A stretch of DNA of 38,290 nucleotides from Actinomortierella ambigua (GCA_016098155.1 JAAAJB010000340.1:1-38290); one strand, 5' to 3'; positions 1 to 11,361 are shown, numbered from the stretch's first letter. Program-made: numbers and translations. The notes: generated by a model from the letters alone, not told the origin.

Positions 1-1640
1 GTGGTGCTTGGACGAGCTGTGCCTTGGACCAGGAGGAGGACTGCAAATCGAAGAGGTGGATGTCTGGTTGTGATTGTGAAGCATTGGGGTCTATCGACAA
101 ATAGCAACCGGAAAACAAGAAAGTAGAAATATGACAATGAGTGAAAGCTTACACCTTTTTCCCTGTATGGAACACACACAACAGACAGGGCATGAGTAGT
201 TTTTTTTTTGTTGGCACCTACTTGGAACTATAGCAACCACAGTGCTGCTGGATGCAGTGCAGGCTATGACGGGCCCTTTAGGCCCTTTAAGGTCGGAAGG
301 GGTATTTGCAGGGACCCATGCGTACACAGCATCCTTGTTGACAAAGACTTGGGTACCCGCTATGGCCACTAGTATGCTTGGTGCTTTTTCAAGATTCGAG
401 TGTCGCACGACAGTTTTTAGAAAGACAAAAAAGGCGCCAAGTCAATCTCATATATGCAAACAAGTTGTAATCAAGAGTGAAAGTCAGTGCTTGTTGACTC
501 CAAAGTGATTTGGGTCTTACTCGATGTGAAGCACGCCACTGTAGCTGGTCCTGGTTCTGGTCCTCTCTAATTTTCCCAGGTATGTGAGATGTTTTGTTAG
601 TAAGGCGCACGAAGCGATCACAGGTGACTCCACAGGGAATGACCTCGACCTACAGCTAGTGGTCGTGATTCTCAGGCAAAGTAGATGTAGCTTTGGGCAC
701 TCTCTTCCCCCAAACAAAAGAAAATGGAAAAAGAGCTATAATCTTCCAGGGGGGGGGGAGGGAAAGCATAGAATCACCCTTTAGCTCATCTCTGAAAAGT
801 TAAAAACGAAAGGTCGTGGAAACTTACCCACTCAGCGTCGTGAGTATAAGGAGGGTCTGTCGTGACAAACCCATACCACATTTCGTTCAAAATTCCTGTG
901 GTAATCGTCCAGGCTACACGAGTATTAAATTGTTTTGCTTCTGGGAGTGCAGTTGGATGGAAGACAAAATTGATGCCCGGTTGCATGAATTGCAAAATCA
1001 CAAGCCTATTATTCCAGCCTTGTTTCCACGCAGAGGACCCAACATTAACTGAGTCTGGCGGATTCTCAAGTTTCATGAGTCGAAGCATCTTATCTTTCGC
1101 ATGCAGGACAGCCAGGATGCCGGGGGTTCCAAGACCTTTTTGTGTAGGTACAAAAGCCCCGAGACTGACGCTTGTAGCATTAGGGAAAAGAGATGGCGAC
1201 ATGACGGATGCATTCCAAAGAGGTGCGAGTAGGTTGCTGGGTGTAGCCCCTGGTGGCACACCGCGGCCTGGTGCCTTTATATGCCATACTTGAGTACGAG
1301 GGCCAGCAGTGTTCACAGAAAGGACAGTATCGAGGAAAGGAGGAGCTGGAACCACGGCGGCAGCTGCAGGTGAGGAACCTGGTGGTGCAGGAGGGCTCTT
1401 ACTAGGTGTTGCAGGGTTGGCGCCACTGGAAGGAGGAACTGTGGCAAGCGTCATGGAGACAACAGTACCTTTCAATGCTTGCAAATCCGGTGCCTGGCGT
1501 TGGATCTGAAAAGGAAGTGGCTTCTTCAAGTCGGACAGCACGATCGCATACAGGTCTCCGATGCCATCGCCTGTTGGCGAGTATTGGACGAGTAGGATGT
1601 CGTTTTGCACTGTTGCGGCAGCCTTTGCAGGGGAGCTCAT
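1..1640 (-). CDS. Tandem membrane-protein paralog, copy 1 (subtype A), 3' end cut by window edge
   Basis: Four exons are visible: 1640-828, 566-521, 383-222 and 90 to beyond base 1, joined in frame by three introns with donors GTAAGT, GTAAGA and GTAGGT and AG acceptors. The same junctions occur at matching places in the three other copies, which is the main support. About 370 residues are present. The start MSSPAKAAATVQND is conserved in all copies and follows a shared leader. The N-terminal part has a Pro/Ser/Ala linker and a conserved VWHIKAPGRGVPPGAT stretch. Exon 3 encodes AIAGTQVFVNK and ends ...VAIVP. Exon 4 starts with NPNASQSQPDIHLFDLQSSS, which resembles one kelch or propeller blade. 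The membrane segment and tail seen in the other copies would lie left of the window. No family is recognised. Exon 3 has diverged most from the other copies (AVYAWVPANTPSDLKGPKG in place of the usual sequence). Confidence 0.8.
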
Positions 1641-1759
1641 GATGTGTTAGGGTTGGTGAGAGACAGAGGGGATAAGCGTGGCGCACGAAATTGGGTCTGA
1701 GAGTCGATGAGAAGAAGTAGGGTTAAAGAGAGAAAAATAAAAAAGCGGGTGGAGCTTGT

Positions 1760-1780
1760 TCAAGGTGAATGGAGGAGCAT
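1760..1780 (-). promoter_or_regulatory. Conserved 6-codon upstream ORF of copy 1
   Basis: On the minus strand this reads ATG CTC CTC CAT TCA CCT TGA (MLLHSP-stop), 119 bases upstream of the main start. The same 21 nt occurs without change upstream of all four copies, while the surrounding leader varies. It could be a translated micro-uORF or a DNA/RNA protein-binding site; transcript start sites are not known. Confidence 0.55.
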
Positions 1781-2800
1781 TGGGAATGAATGGGATTGAA
1801 TGAGATTACGAAGGGTCATCTCGAAGAAGAAGAAAGGAAGTGAAGAAGGGCAAGGCGAGAGTGAAAGAACAAAACAGAAATTTCAAGCGAGGGAGAGGGA
1901 TGCTCATTCACTCAATCACTTTGGGGTTGAGTGGGTGCACAGCAATGCTCAGCAGCAATTTGAGCAGCGTTCAGCCCTCTGAGTTCAAGAAGACATACCA
2001 AGGTTGGTGCAGTTTGTTTTGTGCTACCGAGGAGAGCGTCTGGCCCATGTACAGCAGATACCGGGGAAAATTCATCTGTAGTCTATCTCTTGCTCGAATG
2101 CCCGGGGGCAAGGCTCATTCGAAGGCACCACTACCTTGATCAAGCATGTGACCTCCTTCTCTAGTCTCTCCAACATAGGTGCTACTTGCACCGAATTATA
2201 TACCACGCGCCCACCTCACTTCCATGAAAGGATGTCCACCATCCTTCTCTGATTAGAAGGGTTCCTTAGCGTGGTATGAATGCCCAAGGGGTGAGCAAAA
2301 GTCTTTTGTGTTTTAGGTTTTGACCAACTGAGCCGGAAAGTGAACAAGCAATCTGAAGTTGTAAGCGCCTTTCCTGCAGTGCCTTCGATGTTAGTGTATA
2401 TCTTCACACTGAAGTAGGTTTGTTCTTGTGTTCTTCCATGTCATATCTGGGAAGGATTGGCGCACGACTCGACAGAAGAGTAACAACACACACCACTCGG
2501 TCAATTGAGTTTATTCAGTGTCCAATAGAAGGAAGCGGAAAGTACAGCTACACAAATGTCCTTGAGATACGTCGACCTTAAGAGGTGCATTGGCTTTCCT
2601 AATAGCATGTGTTGTCCTTGTGTTCGTGTGCGCCGACATGGACAGCTATACGACCCCCCGCTTTATGGCCCGTCTCACTCATTCAAACTCTCTCTCTCTC
2701 TCCTCTCTCATTTTCCGATTCTGGGTTGTGTGAAGTTTGAAGGAATTTTTAAGCGAGTCATGAGGCACGTCTTCAAGGCCCTCCACCGGATTCCAACTCT
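1781..2800. other. Intergenic spacer between copies 1 and 2, duplicated in the 3-4 spacer
   Basis: No credible gene is seen. Several blocks match the spacer between copies 3 and 4 in the same order: around 2040 and 10215, around 2270-2340 and 10440-10500, and around 2455-2590 and 10650-10800 (for example AGTACAGCTACACAAATGTC in both). This shows that the spacer was copied together with the A-B gene pair. A short CT-rich stretch lies near 2685-2710. Confidence 0.6.
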
Positions 2801-3050
2801 TCATGGTTCATTTTGCGCTTGATAGAAGTGGTCGCTGTTTTGGTACAGGAGTGAGTGAGTGTCGACATGGAATGTACTTGGGTCGAAGTTGACCATGCAT
2901 ATCATAGATAGTTCGCTTGTTCGTCGAAATCTCCATGTACAGGCTCGTGACGCTGTAGAGCAGGTTTTGTGGTTTGCTGCCCCATTCGTCGATGCACTCC
3001 ATATGACGAGAATGCCAATGGGTTCCAAACTGTTGCCACTTTAGAGGAGG
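2801..3050 (-). pseudogene. Decayed coding-like segment in the 3' flank of copy 2
   Basis: The minus strand encodes LSMICMVNFDPSTFHVDT and FYQAQNEP-stop. The duplicated spacer at 10913-11134 encodes LSMICMVNVDPSTLHVDTES and FYQAQNEP-stop. Agreement is good in the last ~37 codons, but the upstream parts agree only if frameshifts are allowed, and no shared start or splice structure is seen. It may be a relic of an older gene or a conserved 3' UTR read as protein. Function unknown. Confidence 0.35.
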
Positions 3051-3252
3051 CTCTTCCATCTCATGAGATCTGTGACATCTTGGAAGCGAAGATGATTCAT
3101 CGCGTGGTCCAGCTAGAAGCAAGGTCGTTGACTCCATGACCAAAGCCCAGTTGTGGATTAGGGAACTCAACACAAAAAAAATGTATAACATAGAGTACGA
3201 GATTGAAAATGCAAGGTAAAGAGAGAAGCAGCTTGTGGCCGATACATCTCAC

Positions 3253-5706
3253 CTAGGGTTGTTGATTAGGATCATACTGCGGATTGTTGGTCCTGTGCAC
3301 AACTGCTAAAGTCGACGCTCGGGTCACCTCATGGGGGCCGTTCACTCGTGGCCGAGTCGACTTCCTTGGGCTATCTATCCGCGACGAGGCTGTCCTGCGG
3401 TGGCTGTTAACCGGAGACCAATTCATATCCTGGGAGTTGATTATCCGTTGCTGAAGCGATTCCTGGGGGCTACCTGCTTGTGACAAAGCTATCTCATGTT
3501 GGTTGAACGTCGGTGGGTAAGTTATGGCGTGAGGGTTGTTCCTCCGTGGCCGAGTTGTCACCCGAGCTTGTGACGAAACCATCTCATGCGGGTTGCCTGC
3601 CGATGGCCATGCCTTTTCCCGATAGCCGTTTGCTTCTAGACGCCTGCCGTTTGCCTCTAGACGCCTTCCGTCACTACGACCGCTCCTCTCTCCGTCGGGC
3701 ATTCGTTGCATTTTGTGGAGACCATCGTCACCATCCAATGACTTCAGGGCAAACCCACCCTGATTCTGACCCTTCTGCTTGGAACTACGACGTCGACGGA
3801 AGAAGAATACTACAAAGATCAGAACTCCCAAGACGACAATACCGCCAACGATGCCTCCGATGAGAGCTGCATGAGAATTTGTCGAGCTGGTCGACGAAGG
3901 ATCCGTAGTACGAGGATCGCCAGAGTTGCTAGGACCATCAGAGCTGTTAGAGCCTCCCTCTCTAGGACCTCCATTACCCGGATTACCAGAATTTTCTGGA
4001 GATGGTGGGATAGGAGGTGTATCGCTGAACGTTCCAGGTGGTGCTTGGACGAGCTGTGCCTTGGACCAGGAGGAGGTCTTCAAGTCGAAGAGATGGATTT
4101 CTGGTCGTCCCTGGACATTGGGGTCTATCGACAAGCACAAGAGATAGATAAAGGTGGGATAATGAGCGAGTGCTCATTTTTTGGGCATGTGGTTGATGGA
4201 TAACAGGTCGGGAAGACGAGCGTCCAGGATAGATGTTTAAATATTTCTTGCCCTTACCTGGAACAATAACAATAACAACGTTGTTTGACGTAGTACAGGC
4301 GACGGCAGGTCCTTGAAAGCTAGGAGCAACCTTAGCAGGGGTCACTAGGTCCCATTTCCCTACAGCCGCAGCAAACTTGTTGACGTACACCTGGTTACCC
4401 GCGACGGCTACCATCTCGCTTAAGGCTTTTTAGGTTTAAATATCGCACAAGAAACATTAAAAAAAAGCACAGAGTTAATCTCACATATCGGACCAAAGAG
4501 CTAGTTCTGACACAACTATGTATGAATGACACCGGATCTTACTTGATGCGAAGCATGGATTTGGGGCCAACGAAGTTCGAACTTCCTATTTGTTCAGTTG
4601 AGCGAGATTTTTCTTGGTACTTGTTAGTCACGAGCACGAAAAAAAGGCACAGGGTATTCGTCATAAATGACCTACAAGGCCTCATGATTTAGCCATAAAA
4701 CCAATAGCTTATTCTGCCATTTTACGGTGACTTCCAAAATCCAATTAACGTGAAGTATCTTAAAAACCTACCTCAGCAGGCTTGTCATCGACAAGCATAT
4801 CGCGCAAGAATAGTATGCACCAAGATGTAAACAGCATTTAGTCAACATATTCTGACGTGCAACGGCGATGTCTTAAATCCAAAAAAAAATGTGAAGGATC
4901 TTAAAAGAACATACCTCTACAGACAGGTCGGCAATGGGTGGGTCGCGCAAGAATAATATACACCAAACGTCGGTGCGGCCCATACATTCTCCGGTCACAG
5001 CCCATGAGAATCCTACATTACCACGAGTCGATGGTGGGACTATGGTAGGATGGAAAATGAGACTGGGCTGTGGCGTAGCGCGAGTATGGATAGTCATTTG
5101 CGTAGGTTTCCAGGTCTGCTTCCACGCAGCTTGTTTGTTGGGTGGTATAGGAGAGCCAGCGTTCCCTGAGCCAGGCGAATACTCGAGCTTTGTGTGCTGA
5201 ACAATCAATGAAGTCGTCTGTAAGACGGCCAGGATGCCGGGTTTCTTCGATCCTTGAGGTGCATAGTTCCCAATAGAGATGCTGTTGGTGTTGGGGAAGA
5301 AGGATGATGGCAAGACGGATCCACTCCAAAGAGGAGCAAGTGGGTTGCTGTGTGTCGCCCCTGGCGGTACACCGCGGCCTGGTGCATTTATATGCCATAC
5401 TTGGGGAGTAGAGTCGGCACTATTCACCGAAAGAACAGCATCGAGAAAAGGAGGAGCTGTGACCACTGCGGCTGCTGCTGGCGAGGAGCCACCGGAAGAA
5501 GGAACTGTGGCAAGCGACATGGAAGCAACAGGGCCTTTCAATGCTTGCAAATCTGGCGTCTGGCGTTGGATCTGAAACGGAAGTGGCTTCTTCAAGTCGG
5601 ACAGCACGATTGCATACAGGTCTCCAATGCCATTTCCCGTTGGCGAGTACTGAACCAGTAGGATATCGTTTTGCACTGTTGCGGCAGCTTTTGCAGGGGA
5701 GCTCAT
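3253..5706 (-). CDS. Tandem membrane-protein paralog, copy 2 (subtype B)
   Basis: Exons 5706-4915, 4585-4543, 4425-4258 and 4124-3253 join in frame to give 624 residues. Phases match those of the other copies (0, 1, 1). Residues 1-334 form the N-terminal region, with the shortest Pro/Ser linker of the four copies and the shared VWHINAPGRGVPPGAT. IHLFDLKTSSWSKAQL near residue 345 looks like a kelch-type strand. A Pro/Ser/Gly-rich stalk leads to a membrane segment at about 420-443 (ALIGGIVGGIVVLGVLIFVV, with GxxxG spacing), followed by FFFRRRR, so the tail should be cytosolic. The tail of about 180 residues consists largely of 11-residue repeats. RRLEANG is tandemly duplicated near 3630-3670; copy 4 has it once. 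No signal peptide is seen at the N terminus. Nothing points to an enzyme; a receptor or adhesion role would be a guess. Confidence 0.85.
4768..4826 (-). other. Relic duplicate of the exon 1 end inside intron 1 of copy 2
   Basis: The minus strand reads WCILFLRDMLVDDKPAE followed by a GTAGGT donor. The genuine exon 1 end, about 150 bases upstream in the gene, reads WCILFLRDPPIADLSVE followed by GTATGT. The flanking intron sequence is duplicated as well. The relic lacks a good upstream acceptor and meets an in-frame TAA a few codons upstream, so it is probably not used. It is absent from copy 4. Confidence 0.6.
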
Positions 5707-5798
5707 TGTGTCAGGTCAGGGTTGTTGAGGGACGAAGTGTGTCACAGGGGGACAAGGGAGGTACACAGGAGTAAAGACAGAGACTGGCCTGAGCTTGC

Positions 5799-5819
5799 TC
5801 AAGGTGAATGGAGGAGCAT
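5799..5819 (-). promoter_or_regulatory. Conserved 6-codon upstream ORF of copy 2
   Basis: Identical MLLHSP-stop micro-ORF, 92 bases upstream of the copy 2 start; see the copy 1 entry for the interpretation. The CCAAT that overlaps its ATG on the minus strand is also present here. Confidence 0.55.
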
Positions 5820-5959
5820 TGGAAGTGGATGGAGATGAATGAGATGATGAAGGGCCAGCTCTACGAAGAAGAGAGATCAGCCGAGGAAGTATAAGAAGAA
5901 CAAGGCGAGGGGAGAGAGAACAGAAATTGGGAGCCAGAGACAGAGAGGCAGGGAGGAGA

Positions 5960-5963
<4 letters not shown>

Positions 5964-6001
<38 letters not shown>
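5964..6001. repeat. GA dinucleotide microsatellite
   Basis: An uninterrupted run of about 19 GA units in the upstream region of copy 2, with further GA-rich sequence to its left. The other copies do not have it at this place, so it arose or expanded locally. Confidence 0.9.
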
Positions 6002-6005
<4 letters not shown>

Positions 6006-6168
6006 TTCGCTTGCTCACTTTGTAGGAAAGAGAGTGTGCAGCAGGTTTGTTGTGTCCAGCATCAATGGTATGTAGCAAGTGAGCATCTGGGTTGAGGAAG
6101 AGGTTTACCAAAGTTGGTTGTGCTACCGAGGAGAGCATCTCGCCAATGTCCTATACATTTTTTTTATT

Positions 6169-7283
6169 ATCGAGACAACTCCCATACGAAATTGTCCGGA
6201 TTCCTAAATCTTTGAGTCCCCTCTATAATCCGGACAACTTCCATATGAAATTGTCCGGATTCCTGAATCATTTTTTATTGTCCGGATTCCAAAATCTTTT
6301 GAAATTTAGAGGTCACATGACTGACCGTGGCGTTGTCTGATGAAAAAAACGAGAACCACCATACGGCCGTCGCTACCATTGGCTGGCACCTCCATCGCAT
6401 TGATAAAGGCCAGCGCCGCCGTGTTCATCAGATCTGCCATGCTCCCTAGTGTGGTCATTCATGGCGCCATGACAGTACTGCTGTAGCTATTAGTAATGAC
6501 TATTATTACCTGCAGCTATAAGGAGATACTTTTTCGCCTTCCGGGCACGTTTGCCCCTACGACCTTTCAACGCGCCAGTACATGCTCTCATGGACTCAAA
6601 GCCGGCCCCTATGCCTCCGGTGGCATCAGTCAAGTACCCACCCGCCTTGCTGATGAGGTCACTTTAGCGTTCTTGTTCTTGATAATGTTGCCGGCCTCCG
6701 CAGATAGACACAGAGCGGCTTCTCTGAGCTCACTTTCAAGGCGAATCCAGTCTCTAAGAGTCTGCTTGGCCAGGTCGATACCAATGAGGGCCGAGGTTGG
6801 CCATGGTCACCCTATGTGGCGCCTTATCCTGGCGACTCTTCGAGATAGCGATAGATGTCGAGGAGTTTGACCTTGGTGTGCACCGTTTCCCAGCTCTTGA
6901 CAATTGGCGACTCTAACTCCTTGAGGAAAGAGAGTACCAGCGCAGAAGTGGGATCACCACGCCTGGCACTTTCCAGGATTATCTTGTATTGAGCTGCCTA
7001 CTCAGCATACCTTTCAGCAAGCTCTGCTTTGGAGTAGCTTTTAACTATGACCAGGAAAAGCGAAGGGGCGTAGTACAATAGGATGAAGGTTGGCTGACTC
7101 TTCTAATGTTTTTTTTTTTTTTTTTTGCGCAACGGTCAGTAATGTGACCTTTAAATTTCAGAATCCGGACAACAAAAAAAATGATTCAGGAATCCGGACA
7201 ATTTCATATGGAAGTTGTCCGGATTATAGAGGGGACTCAAAGATTTAGGAATCCGGACAATTTTGTATGGGAATTGTCCGGAT
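6169..7283. mobile_element. 1.1-kb terminal-inverted-repeat element with palindromic ends
   Basis: The left end (6169 to about 6325) and right end (about 7140 to 7283) are near-perfect inverted copies of about 150 bases. Each arm carries two short palindromes built from ATCCGGACAA...TTGTCCGGAT (6169-6201 and 6228-6260; 7192-7224 and 7251-7283) and a further TTGTCCGGATT half-site. T runs flank both ends, so a target duplication cannot be defined. The inside holds a decayed minus-strand ORF. The size and structure suit a non-autonomous DNA transposon or foldback-type element; the superfamily is not recognised. It sits between the two duplicated A-B gene pairs. Confidence 0.8.
6480..7080 (-). 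pseudogene. Decayed ORF inside the inverted-repeat element
   Basis: Three minus-strand segments in different frames read like former protein. The first contains KAELAERYAE-stop and DPTSALVLSFLKELESP, ending at a second stop. The next contains IDLAKQTLRDWIRLESELRE. The last contains LTDATGGIGAGFESMRA and a basic KGRRGKRARKAKK stretch. Together they cover about 200 codons broken by frameshifts and stops. No transposase signature is recognised; it could be a transposon gene or captured host sequence. Confidence 0.5.
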
Positions 7284-7403
7284 TTTTTTTTTTTTGAACT
7301 TCCGAGGTTTAGAGAGGGTAGCCTTCATCCTTGTATTGTCCGCCCAAAGGCAATATTCACCTCGAAAGCACGAGAAACAGCTTGCAGCCCGATATCATCT
7401 CAC

Positions 7404-9879
7404 CTAGAGCTGTTGATTAGGATTGTACTGTGGATTGTTGACCCTGTGCGCCACCGGCTGCATCGCTCGAGTCGTCTCTTGCGGGCTGTTTACCCGTGAC
7501 CGAGTCTTCTTCTGGAAACTGTCTGCTATCGACAAAGCTGTCATATGGTCGTTGTTTAAGGGTGGCCAAGTCATCTCCTGGGGGTTGTTTATCCGTGGTC
7601 GGATCGCCTTCTGGAGGATATCTGCTTGTAGCCAAGTTATCTCCTGGGGATTGTTTACCCGTGATCGAGCCGTCTCCTGGAGGCCATCTACTTGTGAAAA
7701 AGGCATCTCATGCTGGTTGTGTGCTGGCGGCCAAGCCTTATCCCGGTAGTCGCCTCGTCTTGGATTTCTTCCATCGCCGCGACTGCTCCTAGCCGATTCG
7801 CGTCTCGGTCGCTCTTCGTGGAGGCGATCGTCACCACCCAAAGGCTTAAGGTCAAGCCTAGTCTGGTGTTGACCCTTCTGCTTGGAACCACGACGTCGAC
7901 TGAAGAAGAATCCGGCAAAAATAAGCGCTCCCAAGACGACTATACCGCCAGCGATGCCTCCGATGAGAGCTATATGAGAAGTTGCGATCTTAGCCGACGG
8001 GGGGCCTGCAATACTAGGATCATCCGAATGGTTAGAGCCTTCATCACCAGTACGATCAGAATTTCCTGGAGATGGTGAGGTTGGCGGTATGTCGCTAAAC
8101 GTGCCAGGTGGTGCTGGAACGAGTTGTGTTTTAGCCCAGGAGGAGGTCCTCAAGTTGAAGAGATGGATTTCTGGTCGTGACTGTAAATCGTTGGAGTCTA
8201 TGTATCAAAAAAACCCCCCCCCCTGGGGTATGGGGGTGGGATAATGAGTAAAGGCTCCCATCTTGTATCTTTAATGGATCACACAATGAACAGTGCAAGA
8301 GTAATTTTTATTGGCACTTACTCGGAACAATAGCAACCACAGTGTTGTTGGATGTAGTGCAGGCCACGACGGGCCCTTTAAAGACAGGAGCGGTATTAGC
8401 AGGCTTTACAAGGCTCCACGTGGTGTCGGCTGCAGCAAGTTTGTTGATAAAGACTTGGTTTCCAGCTACGACCACAAGTGCGCTTGGTGCTTTCGAGGTT
8501 CGAGTGTCGCACAACAGTTATTAGAATAGAAAGCGCCAGGTCAATCTCATATATGTGAACATGTTGTAATCAGAAGAGTGAAAGACAGCACTTGCGCTCA
8601 GACCCTGGCAAAAAGCAGATTTGGATCTTACTCGATGTGAAGCACGGATTTCGAGGAAGTGGACCTGTCTAATTTTTCAGTTAGGTGACATATTCCTTTT
8701 TACTTGTTAGCAGGGTGCACGGAAAGATTACGGGTGACTCCACAGGAATGACCTTGCCATACAGGAGGTGGTCATGATTTCTCAGGCAGAGTAGATGTAG
8801 CTTTTTGCTCATTTCACCCAAACAAAAAAAAACACTGCAACTCATCGAGGCAAACAGTCAACCCGTAGTTCATCTGAAATGACATACTGTTCAAATCCCA
8901 AAGATAGAAGCGAAGGGTCGTCAAAACATACCGAGTTTGCTATGATAGCAACGGGAGGGTCTTGAATGAGCATCCTGCACCACATGATCGTGTCAGACGA
9001 GCAAGGTCCAGCGGTAGCTATCGAGTATATCCCCCCACCACGAGCTGATTCTGCGATTGCAGTTGGATGAAAGACGAGGCTGGGTACCAGTGGCTGGAAA
9101 CTCCACGAAAGCAAAGGCGCAGTCTTATTCCAGCTTTGTCTCCACGCGACTGATTGCTTAACGGCAACATTGCCGTTTTTGTCATCATCACCACCGCCGA
9201 GAAGTTTCGAAGAAAGAACAGACGACAGTGCTTGTTTGCTGGGTGGCGTAGGGGAGCCAACATTCACGGAGCCTGGCGGACACTCAAGCTTCGTCAGTTG
9301 AATAAACCCTTGTTTCGTCTGCAGGACAGCCAGGATGCTGGGGTTCCTCTGGCCTTGAGGTGTTGGTGTATAGGCCCCGAGACTGATGCTAATAGCATTA
9401 GGGAAGAGGGATGGTGATATGATGGATGAACCCCAAAGAGGTGCGAGTGGTGTCGCTCTTGGTGGTACACCGCGGCCTGGTGCTTTTATATGCCATACTT
9501 GAGCAGTAGAGTCGACACCATTCACAGAAAGGACAGCATTGAGGAAAGGAGGAGCTGCAACCACTGCAGCAGCAGCAGTTGAGGAGCCACTGCCATCAAC
9601 ACTTCCAGGCGAGGAGCCTGGTGATGCGGAAGGGCTGGTGCGAGGTTTTGTAGGGTTGGAGCTACTGGAAGGAGGAATCGTGGCAAGCGACATGGAGGCA
9701 ACAGGGCCTTTCAATGCTTGCAAATCCGGTGTCTGGCGTTGGATCTGATATGGAAGTGGCTTCTTCAAGTCGGACAGCACGATGGCATACAGGTTTCCAG
9801 CACCATTGCCTGTCGGCGAGTATTGGACCAGCAGGATATTGTTCTGCATTGTCGCGGCAGCTTTTGCAGGGGAGCTCAT
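7404..9879 (-). CDS. Tandem membrane-protein paralog, copy 3 (subtype A)
   Basis: Exons 9879-8932, 8668-8632, 8489-8322 and 8197-7404 give 648 residues in frame. The micro-exon is 37 nt, the shortest of the four. The N-terminal region (1-384) has two long variable linkers: a Ser/Pro/Gly one (SPSASPGSSPGSVDGSGSS) and LSSKLLGGGDDDKNGNVAVK before a conserved WRQSW. Exon 3 reads VVVAGNQVFINKLAAADTTW, closest to copy 1 in its VAIVPS end, hence subtype A. The membrane segment is at about 460-483 (ALIGGIAGGIVVLGALIFAG), followed by SRRRGSKQKG. The tail is almost wholly 11-residue units such as NNPQEITWLQA, NNPQEMTWPPL and DSFQKKTRSRV, ending NPQYNPNQQL. There is no signal peptide and no recognised family. 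Confidence 0.85.
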
Positions 9880-9999
9880 AGTGTGTCAGGTCAGGGTTAT
9901 TGAGAGACAAAATGGGTCACAGGTGGACAGAGGATGTGCACATTGGAGTATGATTGTGGCCAGCAGGAGGGAGTAAAAAGAGAGAAGGCCCGAGGTTGC

Positions 10000-10020
10000 T
10001 CAAGGTGAATGGAGGAGCAT
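10000..10020 (-). promoter_or_regulatory. Conserved 6-codon upstream ORF of copy 3
   Basis: Identical MLLHSP-stop micro-ORF, 120 bases upstream of the copy 3 start, within a leader that otherwise resembles but does not equal those of the other copies. Confidence 0.55.
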
Positions 10021-10912
10021 TGGAATCAGATGGGGTTGAATGAGATGAATGGCACGATCAGGGTAATGAGGACCGGTCGAGGAAGTGCGAAGGAGAAAAC
10101 CCCAAAGGGGGAGCCAGTGCAGAATTAAGAGAGACGGTTGTATTCAGCAAGCAATGAATGTACCTTTCGACCATCGGAATCGAAGCAGAGGTAGATTGCC
10201 AAAGTTACTGCATTTTGTTGTACTATCGAGGGGAATCTGGCCAATATAACATTCCAATGGAACAAGAGGAAAAGGGGGAAACATTGATCCCTGTCTCTCA
10301 CTCTCCTTCCAAGAGGCAGTGCTGACATTGAAAAGCACCAGTATCCTTGGCTATGCATTAGTCCCCCTTCTTCTAGTCTCTCCATCTTGGGAACCATTTG
10401 CACTGCATTATATCCATGTGCGGATGTCTACCGTTCCCGTAGCTTGGTACGAGGGAGGGTGAGAATCTTTTTTAGGTTTAAACCAGCTGAGCTGAGAGAG
10501 AGCAAACGATCTGCAGTTGAAATAGCCTTCACCGCCACAGTGCCTTCTATATCAATGAGTATCTTCGCCTTGAAGCATATAGGTAGATCTGTTCTTGTGT
10601 TCCTCCATCTCCTATCAGGGTTTCAACGACGGAGGGAAAATCGTAGGATTGGTGCACGGCTTGATGGAAGAGCAACAACTCACACTACTCGGCCAAGGAG
10701 CGTGGAAGGAACGCGTTTGTCTAGGTTATTTTGTGTCCGACAGAAGTACAGCTACACAAATGTCCTTGAAACACGTCGACCTAAAGCGGTGCATCGTCAC
10801 ACCTATTCATGCCCTCTCTCTCTCCGATCCTAGGTAGTGTAAAGTTATTATAGAAGGAATTTTAACCGAGACATTGAGCGCGTCTTCAAGACCCTCCAGC
10901 GGATTCCAACTC
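10021..10912. other. Intergenic spacer between copies 3 and 4
   Basis: Duplicate of the copy 1-2 spacer (see the 1781-2800 entry), with substitutions and small indels. The open frames here do not agree with the matching frames of the other spacer, so no gene is called. Confidence 0.6.
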
Positions 10913-11134
10913 TCATGGTTCATTTTGTGCTTGATAGAAGTCGTCATTGTGTTGGTACGGGAGTGATTCAGTATCGACATGGAGTGTACTCGGGTCGACG
11001 TTGACCATGCATATCATAGATAGTTTGCCTTGTTCGTCGACACCTCCATGTACAGCCTGGTCATGCTGAGGAGGGAGATAAATATCCCAGCCGTCGATGC
11101 GCTCTCTAGTGATGAGAACGCCAATGGGTTCCAA
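10913..11134 (-). pseudogene. Decayed coding-like segment in the 3' flank of copy 4
   Basis: Counterpart of 2801-3050. It is open for 73 codons (starts MEPIGVLITRERIDGWD, ends FYQAQNEP). Only the C-terminal ~37 codons match the other copy without a frame change. Confidence 0.35.
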
Positions 11135-11361
11135 GCTGTTGCCACTTTAGAGGAGGCTCTTTCATCTCACTAGATGTCTGACATTTCGGAAGCTAAGATG
11201 ATTCATCGCGTGATCCAGCTATCATAGAAGCAAGGTCGTGGATGACCAAAGCCCAGTTGTGGATTAGGGAACTCAACACCAAAAAAAATGTAAAACATAG
11301 AGTACAAGATTGAAATTACAAGGTAAAAAGAGAGAAGCAGCTTGTGGCCGATACATCTCAT

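Noticed and set aside
6496..6870. Plus-strand frame of 124 residues inside the inverted-repeat element
   Set aside because: Antisense to the more protein-like but broken minus-strand frames; composition does not look like a real protein.
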